Positions 1 to 6,307 are shown, numbered from the stretch's first letter. The stretch is 9,763 nt of DNA from an uncultured Methanomassiliicoccaceae archaeon (GCA_905187815.1 CAJJJM010000026.1:1-9763); one strand, 5' to 3'. Notes: generated from the sequence alone by a model not told the origin. Program-made: numbers and translations.

Positions 1-214
1 CCCAACGGCAACCGACACTACGGGTCTTATCTGGATAATAATAGTTCTCATGCCTACTATTTAAAATAACAGTTGCAAAAAGGACGAATCGAGGCTTCAA
101 TTCGTACACATTCAAAGAGTATCCCATTACACCATTCTGTCGATATTCATGAAGGGGCTGTTTCAGCAAGGTTCGAAGACTCTTGTATAGAGTTTATCCA
201 GAAACAGCAGAGGC
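1..214. other. AT-rich left edge, no convincing gene
   Basis: Apart from the terminator at 77-105 I see no supportable gene here. On the minus strand one frame is open from about 191 to the window edge (about 63 codons), but it has no clear start or ribosome binding site and its composition is not persuasive. The plus strand has a TATA-like stretch around 57-66 but no ORF of useful length behind it. Confidence 0.4.
77..105 (-). terminator. Hairpin plus T-run terminator
   Basis: Read on the minus strand, positions 105-84 form a 9-bp stem (one G-T wobble) with a four-base loop, ACGAATTGA/TCGATTCGT, followed two bases later by five T (81-77). This is the shape of an intrinsic terminator, and archaeal RNA polymerase stops at T-runs. 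It lies downstream of the 479-residue gene and the small ORF that follows it, so it probably closes that transcription unit. Function is inferred from sequence only. Confidence 0.5.
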
Positions 215-388
215 TCAGCCTTTGCCACCGAAGCGTCTGGCTACCCTGATTCCAGGACCTTTTCCATCTACATCCGGGTAGAATATGCATCCTTTGACAT
301 CCACGCGGACCTCATCACACAGTTCAGACACGAGACACGCGGCATGTCCGCGGTCATAGCTCCCTAGGATTCCGTCGATGATCAACGG
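215..388 (-). CDS. Possible small ORF in frame after the stop of the upstream gene
   Basis: Directly after the TAA stop (389-391) of the 479-residue gene, the same frame stays open for 57 codons and ends at TGA (215-217). The translation begins PLIIDGILGSYDRGH and ends GPGIRVARRFGGKG. Codons look protein-like, with many purine-first Gly, Asp and Val codons. The only early start is TTG at 385-383, and no Shine-Dalgarno sequence precedes it. It could be a small separate gene, a former C-terminal extension cut off by a nonsense mutation, or a chance open frame. I do not recognise a family. Confidence 0.3.
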   Translation of the reverse strand, partial: PLIIDGILGSYDRGHAACLVSELCDEVRVDVKGCIFYPDVDGKGPGIRVARRFGGKG

Positions 389-1828
389 TTATTTCGGCTC
401 AGATATGGCCAGTGCATCCGCAGCGCGTGTGAGCACCCTCTTGATGGCGACGAACGGTACGAACGAGTCGAATCTGGCCTTAACCGATTCATCCTGTATG
501 CCTTCGGCATCATCCAGAATCGATTGGATCATCACGTCCTCCCCGGACTCCGTTTCAGGATTACGAACCGTCCCCATGCGGTCTATGCACCAGTGATCGA
601 TATCCCCATTGGCATGTTCCTTCAGATTCCACGAGATGTGCATATCGTCAGATATCCTCAGTTCGACCTCCAATCCGGCAAGTTCATCGGACGTAGATGA
701 TATCTGGAGTTTCACCCAGATGTACAAACTGTCCTTAGATTCCGAGGGGGTGAAGAGCTCTCCGTACACGGTTTCCGGAGATATGTTGCAATGGAGCTGG
801 TGTATGCGCAAGCCACTCTCCTTATAACTGTTCGAATCGCGGAACACAAGCTCAGGAATAGGCCGTTTTCTGGTACCGCGGTCTATGATGGCGATCACGC
901 TCATGGTGTCGTCGATGCCGCAATAGTCCTGTATGCGCGCCTGATCGATCCCCTTCTCATATTGGGATTCGTTGAACTTGTAAAGGCGGACGGGGCAGTC
1001 GTCGAAGCAGCTCTCGTCGACGTCGATCGGTTCCGGATAACCTGCATCCAGGCACCGGTATGCGAAAACCTGGGTTCTTGCGATGATCTCTATCGGGCGG
1101 GCATAGTCCTTATGTGCTTCCCTGAAATCCTTGAACCTGAGGCGGTCGGCGGTCGTCACAACTTCCAAGTGGTCGTAGACCCGGATGATGGAGTAGCAGT
1201 TCCCCAAAGCCTGTCTCAGACCGGACAGGGTCAACCCGTCCTCAGGAGCATGGAACGATGTGAACCTGCTGTCCGGAGGGTCCATCCCCATCCTCGCGAG
1301 TATGCCGGTGTCATGCGACGGCGCCCTCCTCTCGCTGTCGAAGAAGAGATACAAGATGTCCGTCTGGATGCTTCTGATGATCTTGTCACTGACAGGTTTG
1401 CGGGAGACGTCCACTCTTGCGACAGGCGTCTCCGGGCCGAGAAGCTCCAGACCGTCCTGTCTGTATATGCAGATACGTCCGCCTGTACAGCACAGATACC
1501 AGTAGACGAAGAGCATCTGCTCCATATCGTAGTAGGTGCACTCATCATCTGTTGAGTATGTGAACCAGTCCTTTCCTTTTTCGAGAAGAAGGGCGTTGAT
1601 CATAGAAGGTACAGAATCGGAGCGCGGGATGAGTCCAAAGGACCATCTCTGGAGTTTCAGAGGCCCGTGGACGAGATGCTCTCTGAACTCGCGAGGATTC
1701 CACAGGTCGGATCTCGTATGGATTTCCTTTCCGCCGATCGTATGAACTTCATCGATGACAGGGCCCTTGGTGGGAGGGATGTGTTCGAGGAAATCTTCGA
1801 GAGGCCGATCCGTGATGATGAGAGTCAT
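389..1828 (-). CDS. Hypothetical protein, 479 aa
   Basis: I do not recognise this protein. It is 479 residues long and rich in Asp, Glu, Arg and Ile, with no evident signal peptide or membrane helix, so it is probably cytoplasmic. It begins MTLIITDRPLEDFLEHIPPT. Visible landmarks are a Cys pair near residue 113 (YLCCTGGRICIY), an acidic Cys segment in the middle (DESCFDDCP), and a beta-rich C-terminal half (SLYIWVKLQISS, LEVELRISDDMHISW). It has no Walker, HTH, zinc-ribbon or nuclease motif that I can name. The ATG at 1828 has no Shine-Dalgarno sequence, but a TATA-like box lies 29 nt upstream, which favours a leaderless start. It ends in TAA. The surrounding region is more AT-rich and contains broken ORFs, suggesting accessory or recently acquired DNA. 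I am confident it is coding and have no view on function. Confidence 0.7.
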   Translation of the reverse strand: MTLIITDRPLEDFLEHIPPTKGPVIDEVHTIGGKEIHTRSDLWNPREFREHLVHGPLKLQRWSFGLIPRSDSVPSMINALLLEKGKDWFTYSTDDECTYYDMEQMLFVYWYLCCTGGRICIYRQDGLELLGPETPVARVDVSRKPVSDKIIRSIQTDILYLFFDSERRAPSHDTGILARMGMDPPDSRFTSFHAPEDGLTLSGLRQALGNCYSIIRVYDHLEVVTTADRLRFKDFREAHKDYARPIEIIARTQVFAYRCLDAGYPEPIDVDESCFDDCPVRLYKFNESQYEKGIDQARIQDYCGIDDTMSVIAIIDRGTRKRPIPELVFRDSNSYKESGLRIHQLHCNISPETVYGELFTPSESKDSLYIWVKLQISSTSDELAGLEVELRISDDMHISWNLKEHANGDIDHWCIDRMGTVRNPETESGEDVMIQSILDDAEGIQDESVKARFDSFVPFVAIKRVLTRAADALAISEPK

Positions 1829-1849
1829 CGATAGCAGAGTGCATGGATG

Positions 1850-1857
1850 GGATAAAA
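1850..1857 (-). promoter_or_regulatory. TATA-like box for the 479-aa gene
   Basis: On the minus strand TTTTATCC starts 29 nt before the ATG at 1828. That is the distance expected if transcription begins at or next to the start codon. No ribosome binding site lies between, which supports a leaderless mRNA. The same geometry recurs upstream of three other genes in this window. Confidence 0.5.
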
Positions 1858-1987
1858 CGATGGTTGTAATAGGGAACCATGACTGTCCGTCTAACGTCGT
1901 ATTTGTCTCAGGCTATGGGGCTTTTGCTGACGGATGTATGTAGCTGAAATCCATGAACATATGATCCTTGATGATACACTAGTCCGT

Positions 1988-2238
1988 CTAATACTCAGTA
2001 TCGTTCTCGAACAGGCATCTGACCTTGGTTCTGACCTTATCGTCATACATCAGATTGACCGAATAGATTATGGGAGCGCCGTACTGCTTGATCCTGCATT
2101 CCATCCTGTTCTCGCCATTGGCGACGTTGTAATGGTGGCAGGACGCTCGAACAGCAGTTCATAGATGTAGATGTCTGCCCCAGGGTCTGGATCTCGTCAT
2201 AGAACACTTCGATGACGTCGACTCCGAATCCTCATCAT
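1988..2238 (-). pseudogene. Frameshifted remnant of a small gene, about 80 codons
   Basis: Three protein-like stretches follow one another in three frames of the minus strand. The first is GVDVIEVFYDEIQTLG (about 2225-2178). The second is ADIYIYELLFER (about 2178-2143). The third begins HHYNVANGENRMECRIKQYG and ends KVRCLFENDTEY at a TAG (1988-1990). The first junction falls in a GGGG run (2178-2181), where one more G would restore the frame. The second falls at GAGCGTCC (about 2141-2148), where one more T would do so. A start ATG ATG at 2238-2233 would need a further shift. So this reads as a small gene disabled by at least two single-base losses, or as a real gene with sequence errors. No family is recognised. 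Upstream of it is the transporter terminator, and no promoter is visible. Confidence 0.5.
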
Positions 2239-2244
2239 GCCGGT

Positions 2245-2284
2245 AAAAAAAGGTAGGCGACGGGGCCGATCGGGCCCCCATCGC
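2245..2284 (-). terminator. Strong intrinsic-type terminator after the transporter gene
   Basis: Read on the minus strand, GGCGATGGGGGCC (2284-2272) pairs with GGCCCCGTCGCC (2267-2256) across a short loop, with one base bulged. Four bases later comes a run of seven T (2251-2245). It lies 25 nt beyond the stop codon of the 2310-3503 transporter gene and very probably ends that transcript. Confidence 0.75.
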
Positions 2285-2309
2285 CGTTTCCGAGCCCATC
2301 AAGCAGATT

Positions 2310-3503
2310 TCACGCCTCAGACGCCGCCTCCGGCTGACAGAGGAACCTGCCGGAAGCCAGTACGGCGATCCCGAACAGCAGGACCACGACGGCAGCCAGA
2401 TGGAAGGAGGTGGTGTATCCGATGGCGACGATTATCGGCCCCATGATGACCGTGGACAGGGATGTTCCAAGGTTCATCAGGCAGGAGTATATCCCCATGG
2501 TCTTGCCCTGCGCGGAAGAGGGGGACATCATGGACAGGTTGTTCGTGATGGTCGGCATGCCGATCCCGAGACCCACGCCCATGATCCCGACGCCGACGCT
2601 GAGGACCGCCAGGCTGTCCGAGGCGAACATCGCTATGGCGACCGCCTGGAGCGCGAACGCGGCCAGCAGGACGTACTGGTACCTGGGGATGCGGCGCATC
2701 CTGGAGTACGCGATGGACGTGAACACCTGAGTCAGCCCCATCAGGGCGAGGATGAGGCCGCAGACGGTCATGCTCTCCCCCATCGATGTGAGGATGTCGG
2801 ACACGTTCGCCGTGACTATGAACATCAGGAACATGAGCATGAATATGGATGCGTAGAGCACGGCCATATGGGCCTTGGAACCCTTGGCGAACTCTCCGGA
2901 CGCCCCGCCGCTGGATCTCGGCACGATGACGTCCCTCACGGCGATCAGACCGGCGATAAGGATCGGGAGCGCGATCAGATAGACAAGGAACGGGACGTTC
3001 CAGGCAACATCGGCCATGAGGCCGCCGATGATCTCCAGCACGACGCCGCCGAACCCCATGAAGGCGGACTGGATGGCCATGACTCTGCGTCTCTCGTCGC
3101 CGTCGTAGTATATCCCCATCAGGCCGGTGGCCGCCGTCGATATCCCGGCGATGCCTATGCCCAGGAACACCCTGGTCGCCAGCAGCGTGTAGATGTCCGT
3201 GCAGAAGTACCCCGACACTCCGGAGACGATGAAAAGCAGCAGGGACACGATGAGGATCTTGGCGAGGCCCACCCTGTCCGCCAGGTATCCCATTGGGAAT
3301 CCGAAGATGGCCACCACCAGGGATGGGAGTGAGATGACCATCGATGCCATGAATTTGCTGGTCTCCAGCTCGACCTCTATCCCGTACAGGGCGGGCGACA
3401 CCGCCGCCGATCCCATGAGCACCATCATGGATGCCAACAGGAGCGCGAGCTTGGTCAGCCCGGAGGGACTGAACTGTTTCCCGTCAGCTATTGTGAACTG
3501 CAT
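2310..3503 (-). CDS. Major facilitator superfamily transporter
   Basis: This is a polytopic inner-membrane carrier of about 397 residues, normal length for a 12-helix major facilitator protein. Hydrophobic segments run throughout. The first is at residues 16-42, and a more polar central stretch (SSGGASGEFAKGSKAH) separates the two six-helix halves. The family loop motif between helices 2 and 3 is clear: GYLADRVG, with Gly72, Asp76, Arg77 and Gly79. The sequence resembles proton-driven drug or metabolite exporters, but the substrate cannot be read from it. I chose the ATG at 3503 (MQFTIADGK) over an in-frame GTG at 3530, because the nine extra residues (SPTRTHPI) look non-coding. Neither start has a good ribosome binding site. 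The gene stands alone and is followed by a strong terminator at 2245-2284. It ends in TGA. Confidence 0.9.
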   Translation of the reverse strand: MQFTIADGKQFSPSGLTKLALLLASMMVLMGSAAVSPALYGIEVELETSKFMASMVISLPSLVVAIFGFPMGYLADRVGLAKILIVSLLLFIVSGVSGYFCTDIYTLLATRVFLGIGIAGISTAATGLMGIYYDGDERRRVMAIQSAFMGFGGVVLEIIGGLMADVAWNVPFLVYLIALPILIAGLIAVRDVIVPRSSGGASGEFAKGSKAHMAVLYASIFMLMFLMFIVTANVSDILTSMGESMTVCGLILALMGLTQVFTSIAYSRMRRIPRYQYVLLAAFALQAVAIAMFASDSLAVLSVGVGIMGVGLGIGMPTITNNLSMMSPSSAQGKTMGIYSCLMNLGTSLSTVIMGPIIVAIGYTTSFHLAAVVVLLFGIAVLASGRFLCQPEAASEA

Positions 3504-3530
3504 GATGGGATGTGTTCTTGTCGGTGACAC

Positions 3531-3537
3531 CTTAATC
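3531..3537 (-). promoter_or_regulatory. Weak TATA candidate for the first transporter
   Basis: GATTAAG on the minus strand is centred about 31 nt before the ATG at 3503. An alternative is TATTAACG near 3557-3564, which would fit the upstream GTG start. Neither is as good as the boxes elsewhere in the window, so the promoter position is uncertain. Confidence 0.25.
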
Positions 3538-3631
3538 CTTTGTCAGGATTCAATGAACGTTAATATCGGTGGCATTACTGCAAGTTTCAGCTTAAACCGA
3601 TTCGACGGACCGTACGATGATTGCAACATGT

Positions 3632-3733
3632 CTACTCCGCATCATGCAGGTCGGTGAACGGCAAGATCGTCGTGACGATGGACCGATCCCAGTCGAGCAT
3701 GTAAAGGTGGGCGGTGGGATGAGGTCCGTACAT
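3632..3733 (-). CDS. Possible 33-residue ORF downstream of the ferredoxin gene
   Basis: In the gap between the ferredoxin stop codon (3765) and the first transporter, one minus-strand frame reads MYGPHPTAHLYMLDWDRS, continues IVTTILPFTDLHDAE and ends at TAG (3632-3634). The alternation of hydrophobic and acidic residues looks like part of a folded protein. However, the ATG at 3733 lacks a ribosome binding site and an in-frame TGA lies four codons upstream. It may be a true small gene at the end of the operon, the tail of a decayed gene, or chance. The rest of 3538-3764 holds only promoter sequence for the first transporter. Confidence 0.25.
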   Translation of the reverse strand: MYGPHPTAHLYMLDWDRSIVTTILPFTDLHDAE

Positions 3734-3764
3734 GACCGTGCCGGATCATCCCACGCCCTTTCGA

Positions 3765-4262
3765 TCAGGCGTTGAAGTTGAGCCTGCCAAGCAACTCCCT
3801 GGCGGCCTCTACGGGGAACCCATCCGGCGGGTTCTCGACGAGGGACTCCAGGAACCGTCTCACCTCGCCGCTCTGCGGCAGCAGGTATCCAGTCTCCCTG
3901 ATGAGGTCCTCCCCCATCAGGCGCTCGGACCGGCGAACTGCCTTCATGAGGGTCCTCAGACGCTGGTCGTTCGTCCCATCCATGACCTGTCTCGCGATGG
4001 CCTCCTGGACGGCCTTGCTCCCTGCTATGGATCTGACCTTCCCGACGACCGTCTCGTCCTTGGGCTGCTGATGAGGGTAGTCGAACGGGATCATCGATAT
4101 CTCGGAGTTGGGGCAGGATCTGGCGCAGTCGCCGCATCCGACGCACTTGGCGAAATCGATCTGGCCGGTCTCCGTGTCGGTCGCCCCTGTCGGGCATACG
4201 TACAGGCACATGCAGTCCTTGGTGCATATCCTGAGGTTCCTTGAAGCGATCATCCTCGGCAT
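3765..4262 (-). CDS. Dicluster [4Fe-4S] ferredoxin-like protein
   Basis: This is a probable soluble electron carrier of 165 residues, much longer than a plain 2[4Fe-4S] ferredoxin (about 60). The clusters are at the N-terminus. The second site is canonical: C40-x2-C43-x2-C46-x3-C50-P. The first reads C13-TKD-C17-M-C19-LYV-C23-P, where the second cysteine is displaced by one residue and Asp16 sits at the usual Cys position. From about residue 60 on the protein is a charged, probably helical domain that I cannot name (EAIARQVMDGTNDQRLRTLM and onward). The start is the ATG at 4262, because GGAGGT lies 7 nt upstream. An in-frame GTG at 4271 falls inside that site and is rejected. The gene begins one nucleotide after the stop of the rubredoxin-like gene, so the two are co-transcribed and probably act in the same electron-transfer or oxidative-stress pathway. 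Confidence 0.85.
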   Translation of the reverse strand: MPRMIASRNLRICTKDCMCLYVCPTGATDTETGQIDFAKCVGCGDCARSCPNSEISMIPFDYPHQQPKDETVVGKVRSIAGSKAVQEAIARQVMDGTNDQRLRTLMKAVRRSERLMGEDLIRETGYLLPQSGEVRRFLESLVENPPDGFPVEAARELLGRLNFNA

Positions 4263-4263
4263 G

Positions 4264-4923
4264 TCAGGCACCTCCCTGGATCCTGAGGATCATGTGGCCA
4301 GGGACCTTGCAGACGGGGCAGAACTCGGGAGGATCGTCCCCTATGTAGATGAATCCGCAGATGTCGCACACGTACACCCCCGTGTGATCGAGGAACGACG
4401 GGTCCTTCTGGTACCTCTCGAGGACCGTCCTCATTATCAGAGTGACCTTCTCGCTCCACGTGAGCACCCTCAGGGCGCCCCTGTCCTCCATCAGCGCGGC
4501 GGTGGCCTTCGCGTCGCCGTACTCCATGAGGTCCGAGTTTATGAGGGACAGGATCGTCGCGACGCCGTCGTTGTCGCGGGCGACGGTGCGGGACTCGAAG
4601 TAGTCGGCGATCTGTCCGAAGAGCTCCGCCTCGCGGCCAAGCTGCTGGACGCCGCACCCCCTCTGCAGGTTGGAGCAGAGCGCACTGAGCTGTCCGGCGG
4701 TGAGCTCCCTCAGTTCCTCGGCCTCCCATGCGGAGATCTCAGGGGCCCGGGCCGTGGCGGCCGGTGCCGGGGCGGGTCCGGGTTCATCCTCCTCGACGGG
4801 TTCGAACCCCTCCTTCCCCTCTCCGCAGACGGGGCACTGCCAGTCGTCGGGAAGATCCTCGAAGCGGACCCCCTCCTTCTCCTCGTCGTATATGTAACCG
4901 CATACGCCGCATCTGTACTTCAT
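4264..4923 (-). CDS. Protein with rubredoxin-like domains at both ends
   Basis: This is a 219-residue protein, probably a cytoplasmic redox carrier. Residues 1-40 form a typical rubredoxin iron site: C5-x2-C8, the DLPDDWQCPVC signature and C30-x2-C33. A Pro/Ala/Glu-rich linker follows (about 43-62), then a helical core (about 65-180). The C-terminus (183-215) is a second small metal site, C186-x2-C189-x12-C202-x2-C205, of the shortened kind found at the end of rubrerythrins. The core lacks the paired ExxH or ExxRH residues of a ferritin-like diiron domain, so this is not a standard rubrerythrin. By family analogy it may shuttle electrons to peroxide- or oxygen-reducing enzymes. It starts at ATG 4923 without a Shine-Dalgarno sequence. 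A TATA box about 27 nt upstream implies a leaderless mRNA. It is the first gene of an operon with the ferredoxin gene. Confidence 0.85.
   Translation of the reverse strand: MKYRCGVCGYIYDEEKEGVRFEDLPDDWQCPVCGEGKEGFEPVEEDEPGPAPAPAATARAPEISAWEAEELRELTAGQLSALCSNLQRGCGVQQLGREAELFGQIADYFESRTVARDNDGVATILSLINSDLMEYGDAKATAALMEDRGALRVLTWSEKVTLIMRTVLERYQKDPSFLDHTGVYVCDICGFIYIGDDPPEFCPVCKVPGHMILRIQGGA
4270..4275 (-). promoter_or_regulatory. Ribosome binding site that fixes the ferredoxin start
   Basis: GGAGGT on the minus strand lies within the last codons of the rubredoxin-like gene and 7 nt before the ATG at 4262. It decides between that ATG and the GTG at 4271, and shows that the internal gene of this operon uses Shine-Dalgarno initiation while the first gene appears leaderless. 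Confidence 0.7.
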
Positions 4924-4945
4924 GCAGGTCCGAGGTCCCGGGGTG

Positions 4946-4953
4946 TTTATAAA
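4946..4953 (-). promoter_or_regulatory. TATA box of the rubredoxin-ferredoxin operon
   Basis: TTTATAAA starts 30 nt before the ATG at 4923, in the 46-bp gap after the second transporter gene. The spacing predicts a transcript starting at or within a few bases of the start codon. It shows that the redox operon has its own promoter rather than depending on read-through from the transporter. Confidence 0.65.
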
Positions 4954-4969
4954 GAAGACCGTCCCCCGC

Positions 4970-6175
4970 TCATTCTTCCAGGACCGTTATCGCCTTGCCT
5001 GGCTCCCTGCCGAAGCGCCTACCGTGTATGAACCAGTACATGACCAGGCTGATGAGGCTGATGAAGGCGCAGATCAGGTACATCTCCCTGTAGCCGGCGA
5101 AGGCCAGGATGAGGCCCATGACTGACGGGCCCAGACCGCTTCCGAGGTCGACGATGGCCGCGAAGGTAGATGTGGTGACGCCGTACCTGTGGGCGGGGCT
5201 CCTGGACACGACGATGGCCTGGTTGATGGTGTAGACGATGGACACGCCGTATCCGATGATGAAGCCGGCGCTCAGCAGGACGACCGCCATGGTCGCCTGG
5301 GAGAATGCGACCATGCCGACGAAGAACGCGATGTACGCGGGGAACATCACGATGTTCGGTCCGCGCGAGTCGTAGATCTTCCCGGTGGTGAGCCTTGAGA
5401 GCAGGGTGCCGACCGCCACTGCGAGGTAGAAGTACATCGCCGCCTCGACCAGGTCTATGGCCTCGGCGTACGAGGAGATGAAGCTCAGCACGCCGGAGTA
5501 GGCGAAGTAGAACACCATGCAGGACACAGCCAGCGGGACGGCGGAGAACTGGAACAGGTGCTTCAGGTCGAAGCTGCGGGCCTCGCGCTTCTGCTCCTCG
5601 GTGAGGGTCTCCTCGGGGACCTTAAGGAACAGGGCGAGCACGAGTGCGACCGAATACATCACCAGTCCGACGGTGAAGACGGCGTTGTAGTCGCCGGCCT
5701 GTCCGAACTCCATCCCGAGGAACGGTCCGATGGCCGTGGCGATGGTGACGCTCAGAAGGAAGTATCCCAGTCCCTCTCCCCTCCTGCTCTGCGGGAGGAT
5801 CTTTGCTATGATGTCGTTCGTGCATGTGCTGCTGATCCCGTACGCGGTACCGTGGAGGAACCTGATCACATAGAGCATCGCCATAGATGAGACGAAGAAG
5901 TAGGTGACGGACATCACGAGGGCGATGGTCAGTCCGAGCATCAGCATCCGCTTCCTGCCGACCATCTCCACATACTTCCCGAGGGTCACCCTGGAGATCA
6001 GTCCGCCGATGACGTATATCCCGGCAGCCAGTCCGGCCTCGGTCGAAGAGGCGCCGAAGGTGCTCATGGCGAAGCCGGTTATGTTGATGAGAAGCGTGAA
6101 GTAGTTGAGCGAGCAGCAGAGCGATATGACCGTATCGAGCATGAAATCCTTCGTGAACAGTCTTTCCCTCTGCAT
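4970..6175 (-). CDS. Major facilitator superfamily transporter
   Basis: This is a polytopic membrane protein of 401 residues with the length and repeated hydrophobic segments of a 12-helix major facilitator carrier. The loop after helix 2 carries a variant of the family motif, GKYVEMVGRKR (Gly66 to Arg76), with Glu70 in place of the usual Asp. The central cytoplasmic loop is the charged stretch PEETLTEEQKREARSFD. The protein differs clearly from the other transporter in this window, so the two are not a recent duplication. The substrate is unknown. Family resemblance allows drug efflux or metabolite transport. The ATG at 6175 has no Shine-Dalgarno sequence and lies 30 nt downstream of a TATA box, so the mRNA is probably leaderless. 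The gene is divergent from the uvrA paralogue, sharing a 139-bp control region, which suggests but does not prove joint regulation. Confidence 0.9.
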   Translation of the reverse strand: MQRERLFTKDFMLDTVISLCCSLNYFTLLINITGFAMSTFGASSTEAGLAAGIYVIGGLISRVTLGKYVEMVGRKRMLMLGLTIALVMSVTYFFVSSMAMLYVIRFLHGTAYGISSTCTNDIIAKILPQSRRGEGLGYFLLSVTIATAIGPFLGMEFGQAGDYNAVFTVGLVMYSVALVLALFLKVPEETLTEEQKREARSFDLKHLFQFSAVPLAVSCMVFYFAYSGVLSFISSYAEAIDLVEAAMYFYLAVAVGTLLSRLTTGKIYDSRGPNIVMFPAYIAFFVGMVAFSQATMAVVLLSAGFIIGYGVSIVYTINQAIVVSRSPAHRYGVTTSTFAAIVDLGSGLGPSVMGLILAFAGYREMYLICAFISLISLVMYWFIHGRRFGREPGKAITVLEE

Positions 6176-6197
6176 GTTTGAGCGTGATTATTTTTCT

Positions 6198-6205
6198 CTA
6201 TAAAA
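6198..6205 (-). promoter_or_regulatory. TATA box of the second transporter
   Basis: TTTTATAG on the minus strand begins 30 nt before the ATG at 6175, with no ribosome binding site between. This is the leaderless geometry also seen before the 479-aa and rubredoxin-like genes. Confidence 0.6.
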
Positions 6206-6220
6206 TAGGATTCAGGCTCG

Positions 6221-6227
6221 TTTATAC
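6221..6227 (+). promoter_or_regulatory. Probable TATA box of the uvrA paralogue
   Basis: TTTATAC on the plus strand predicts a start of transcription near 6248-6252, giving a 5' leader of about 65 nt. Only 15 bp separate it from the oppositely directed box at 6198-6205, so the two promoters probably compete or are controlled together. Confidence 0.45.
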
Positions 6228-6279
6228 AAAAAGGATAACGGTGGCATCCGTGAATGAGGTCCTCTTGCGCATCTGTTAA

Positions 6280-6299
6280 AGGACATCCCGGGATATCCT
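6280..6299 (+). promoter_or_regulatory. 20-bp near-palindrome, possible operator
   Basis: The left half AGGACATCCC and the right half GGGATATCCT are inverted copies with a single mismatch (9 of 10 pairs). It ends exactly where the uvrA ribosome binding site begins. A loop-free dyad of this size is typical of a site for a dimeric DNA-binding regulator. As RNA it could also fold next to the ribosome binding site. No regulator gene is visible in the window. Confidence 0.45.
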
Positions 6300-6307
6300 G
6301 GAGGAGG
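6300..6307 (+). promoter_or_regulatory. Strong ribosome binding site of uvrA paralogue
   Basis: GGAGGAGG lies 7 nt before the ATG at 6315 and fixes that start. Together with the upstream TATA position it shows that this gene has a real leader, unlike several of its neighbours. Confidence 0.75.

Noticed and set aside
57..66. TATA-like stretch on the plus strand near the left edge
   Set aside because: There is no usable ORF or RNA-like structure downstream on the plus strand before the opposing gene. AT-rich sequence makes such matches common here.
791..1555. Plus-strand ORF of 254 codons opposite the 479-aa gene
   Set aside because: The minus-strand frame is longer, has a promoter with proper spacing and a more natural amino-acid pattern. 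The plus frame has neither a promoter nor a ribosome binding site. Since the 479-aa protein is itself unrecognised, this rejection is less certain than the others.
1885..1991. Ten-base direct repeat GTCCGTCTAA (1885-1894 and 1982-1991)
   Set aside because: It occurs only twice, is not next to a mobile element, and has no associated terminal inverted repeats. Chance or minor duplication is enough to explain it.
2400..3332. Long plus-strand ORF of 310 codons
   Set aside because: It lies antisense to the first transporter gene. Its translation is rich in His, Asp, Gly and Arg with no fold-like pattern, as expected from the reverse strand of a GC-rich membrane-protein gene.
4262..4271. GTG start for the ferredoxin gene giving three extra residues
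   Set aside because: That GTG lies within the ribosome binding site GGAGGT. The ATG at 4262 has ideal spacing from it.
4108..5031. Plus-strand ORF of 307 codons across the redox operon
   Set aside because: It is antisense to both the ferredoxin and rubredoxin-like genes, whose metal-binding cysteines are unmistakable on the minus strand.
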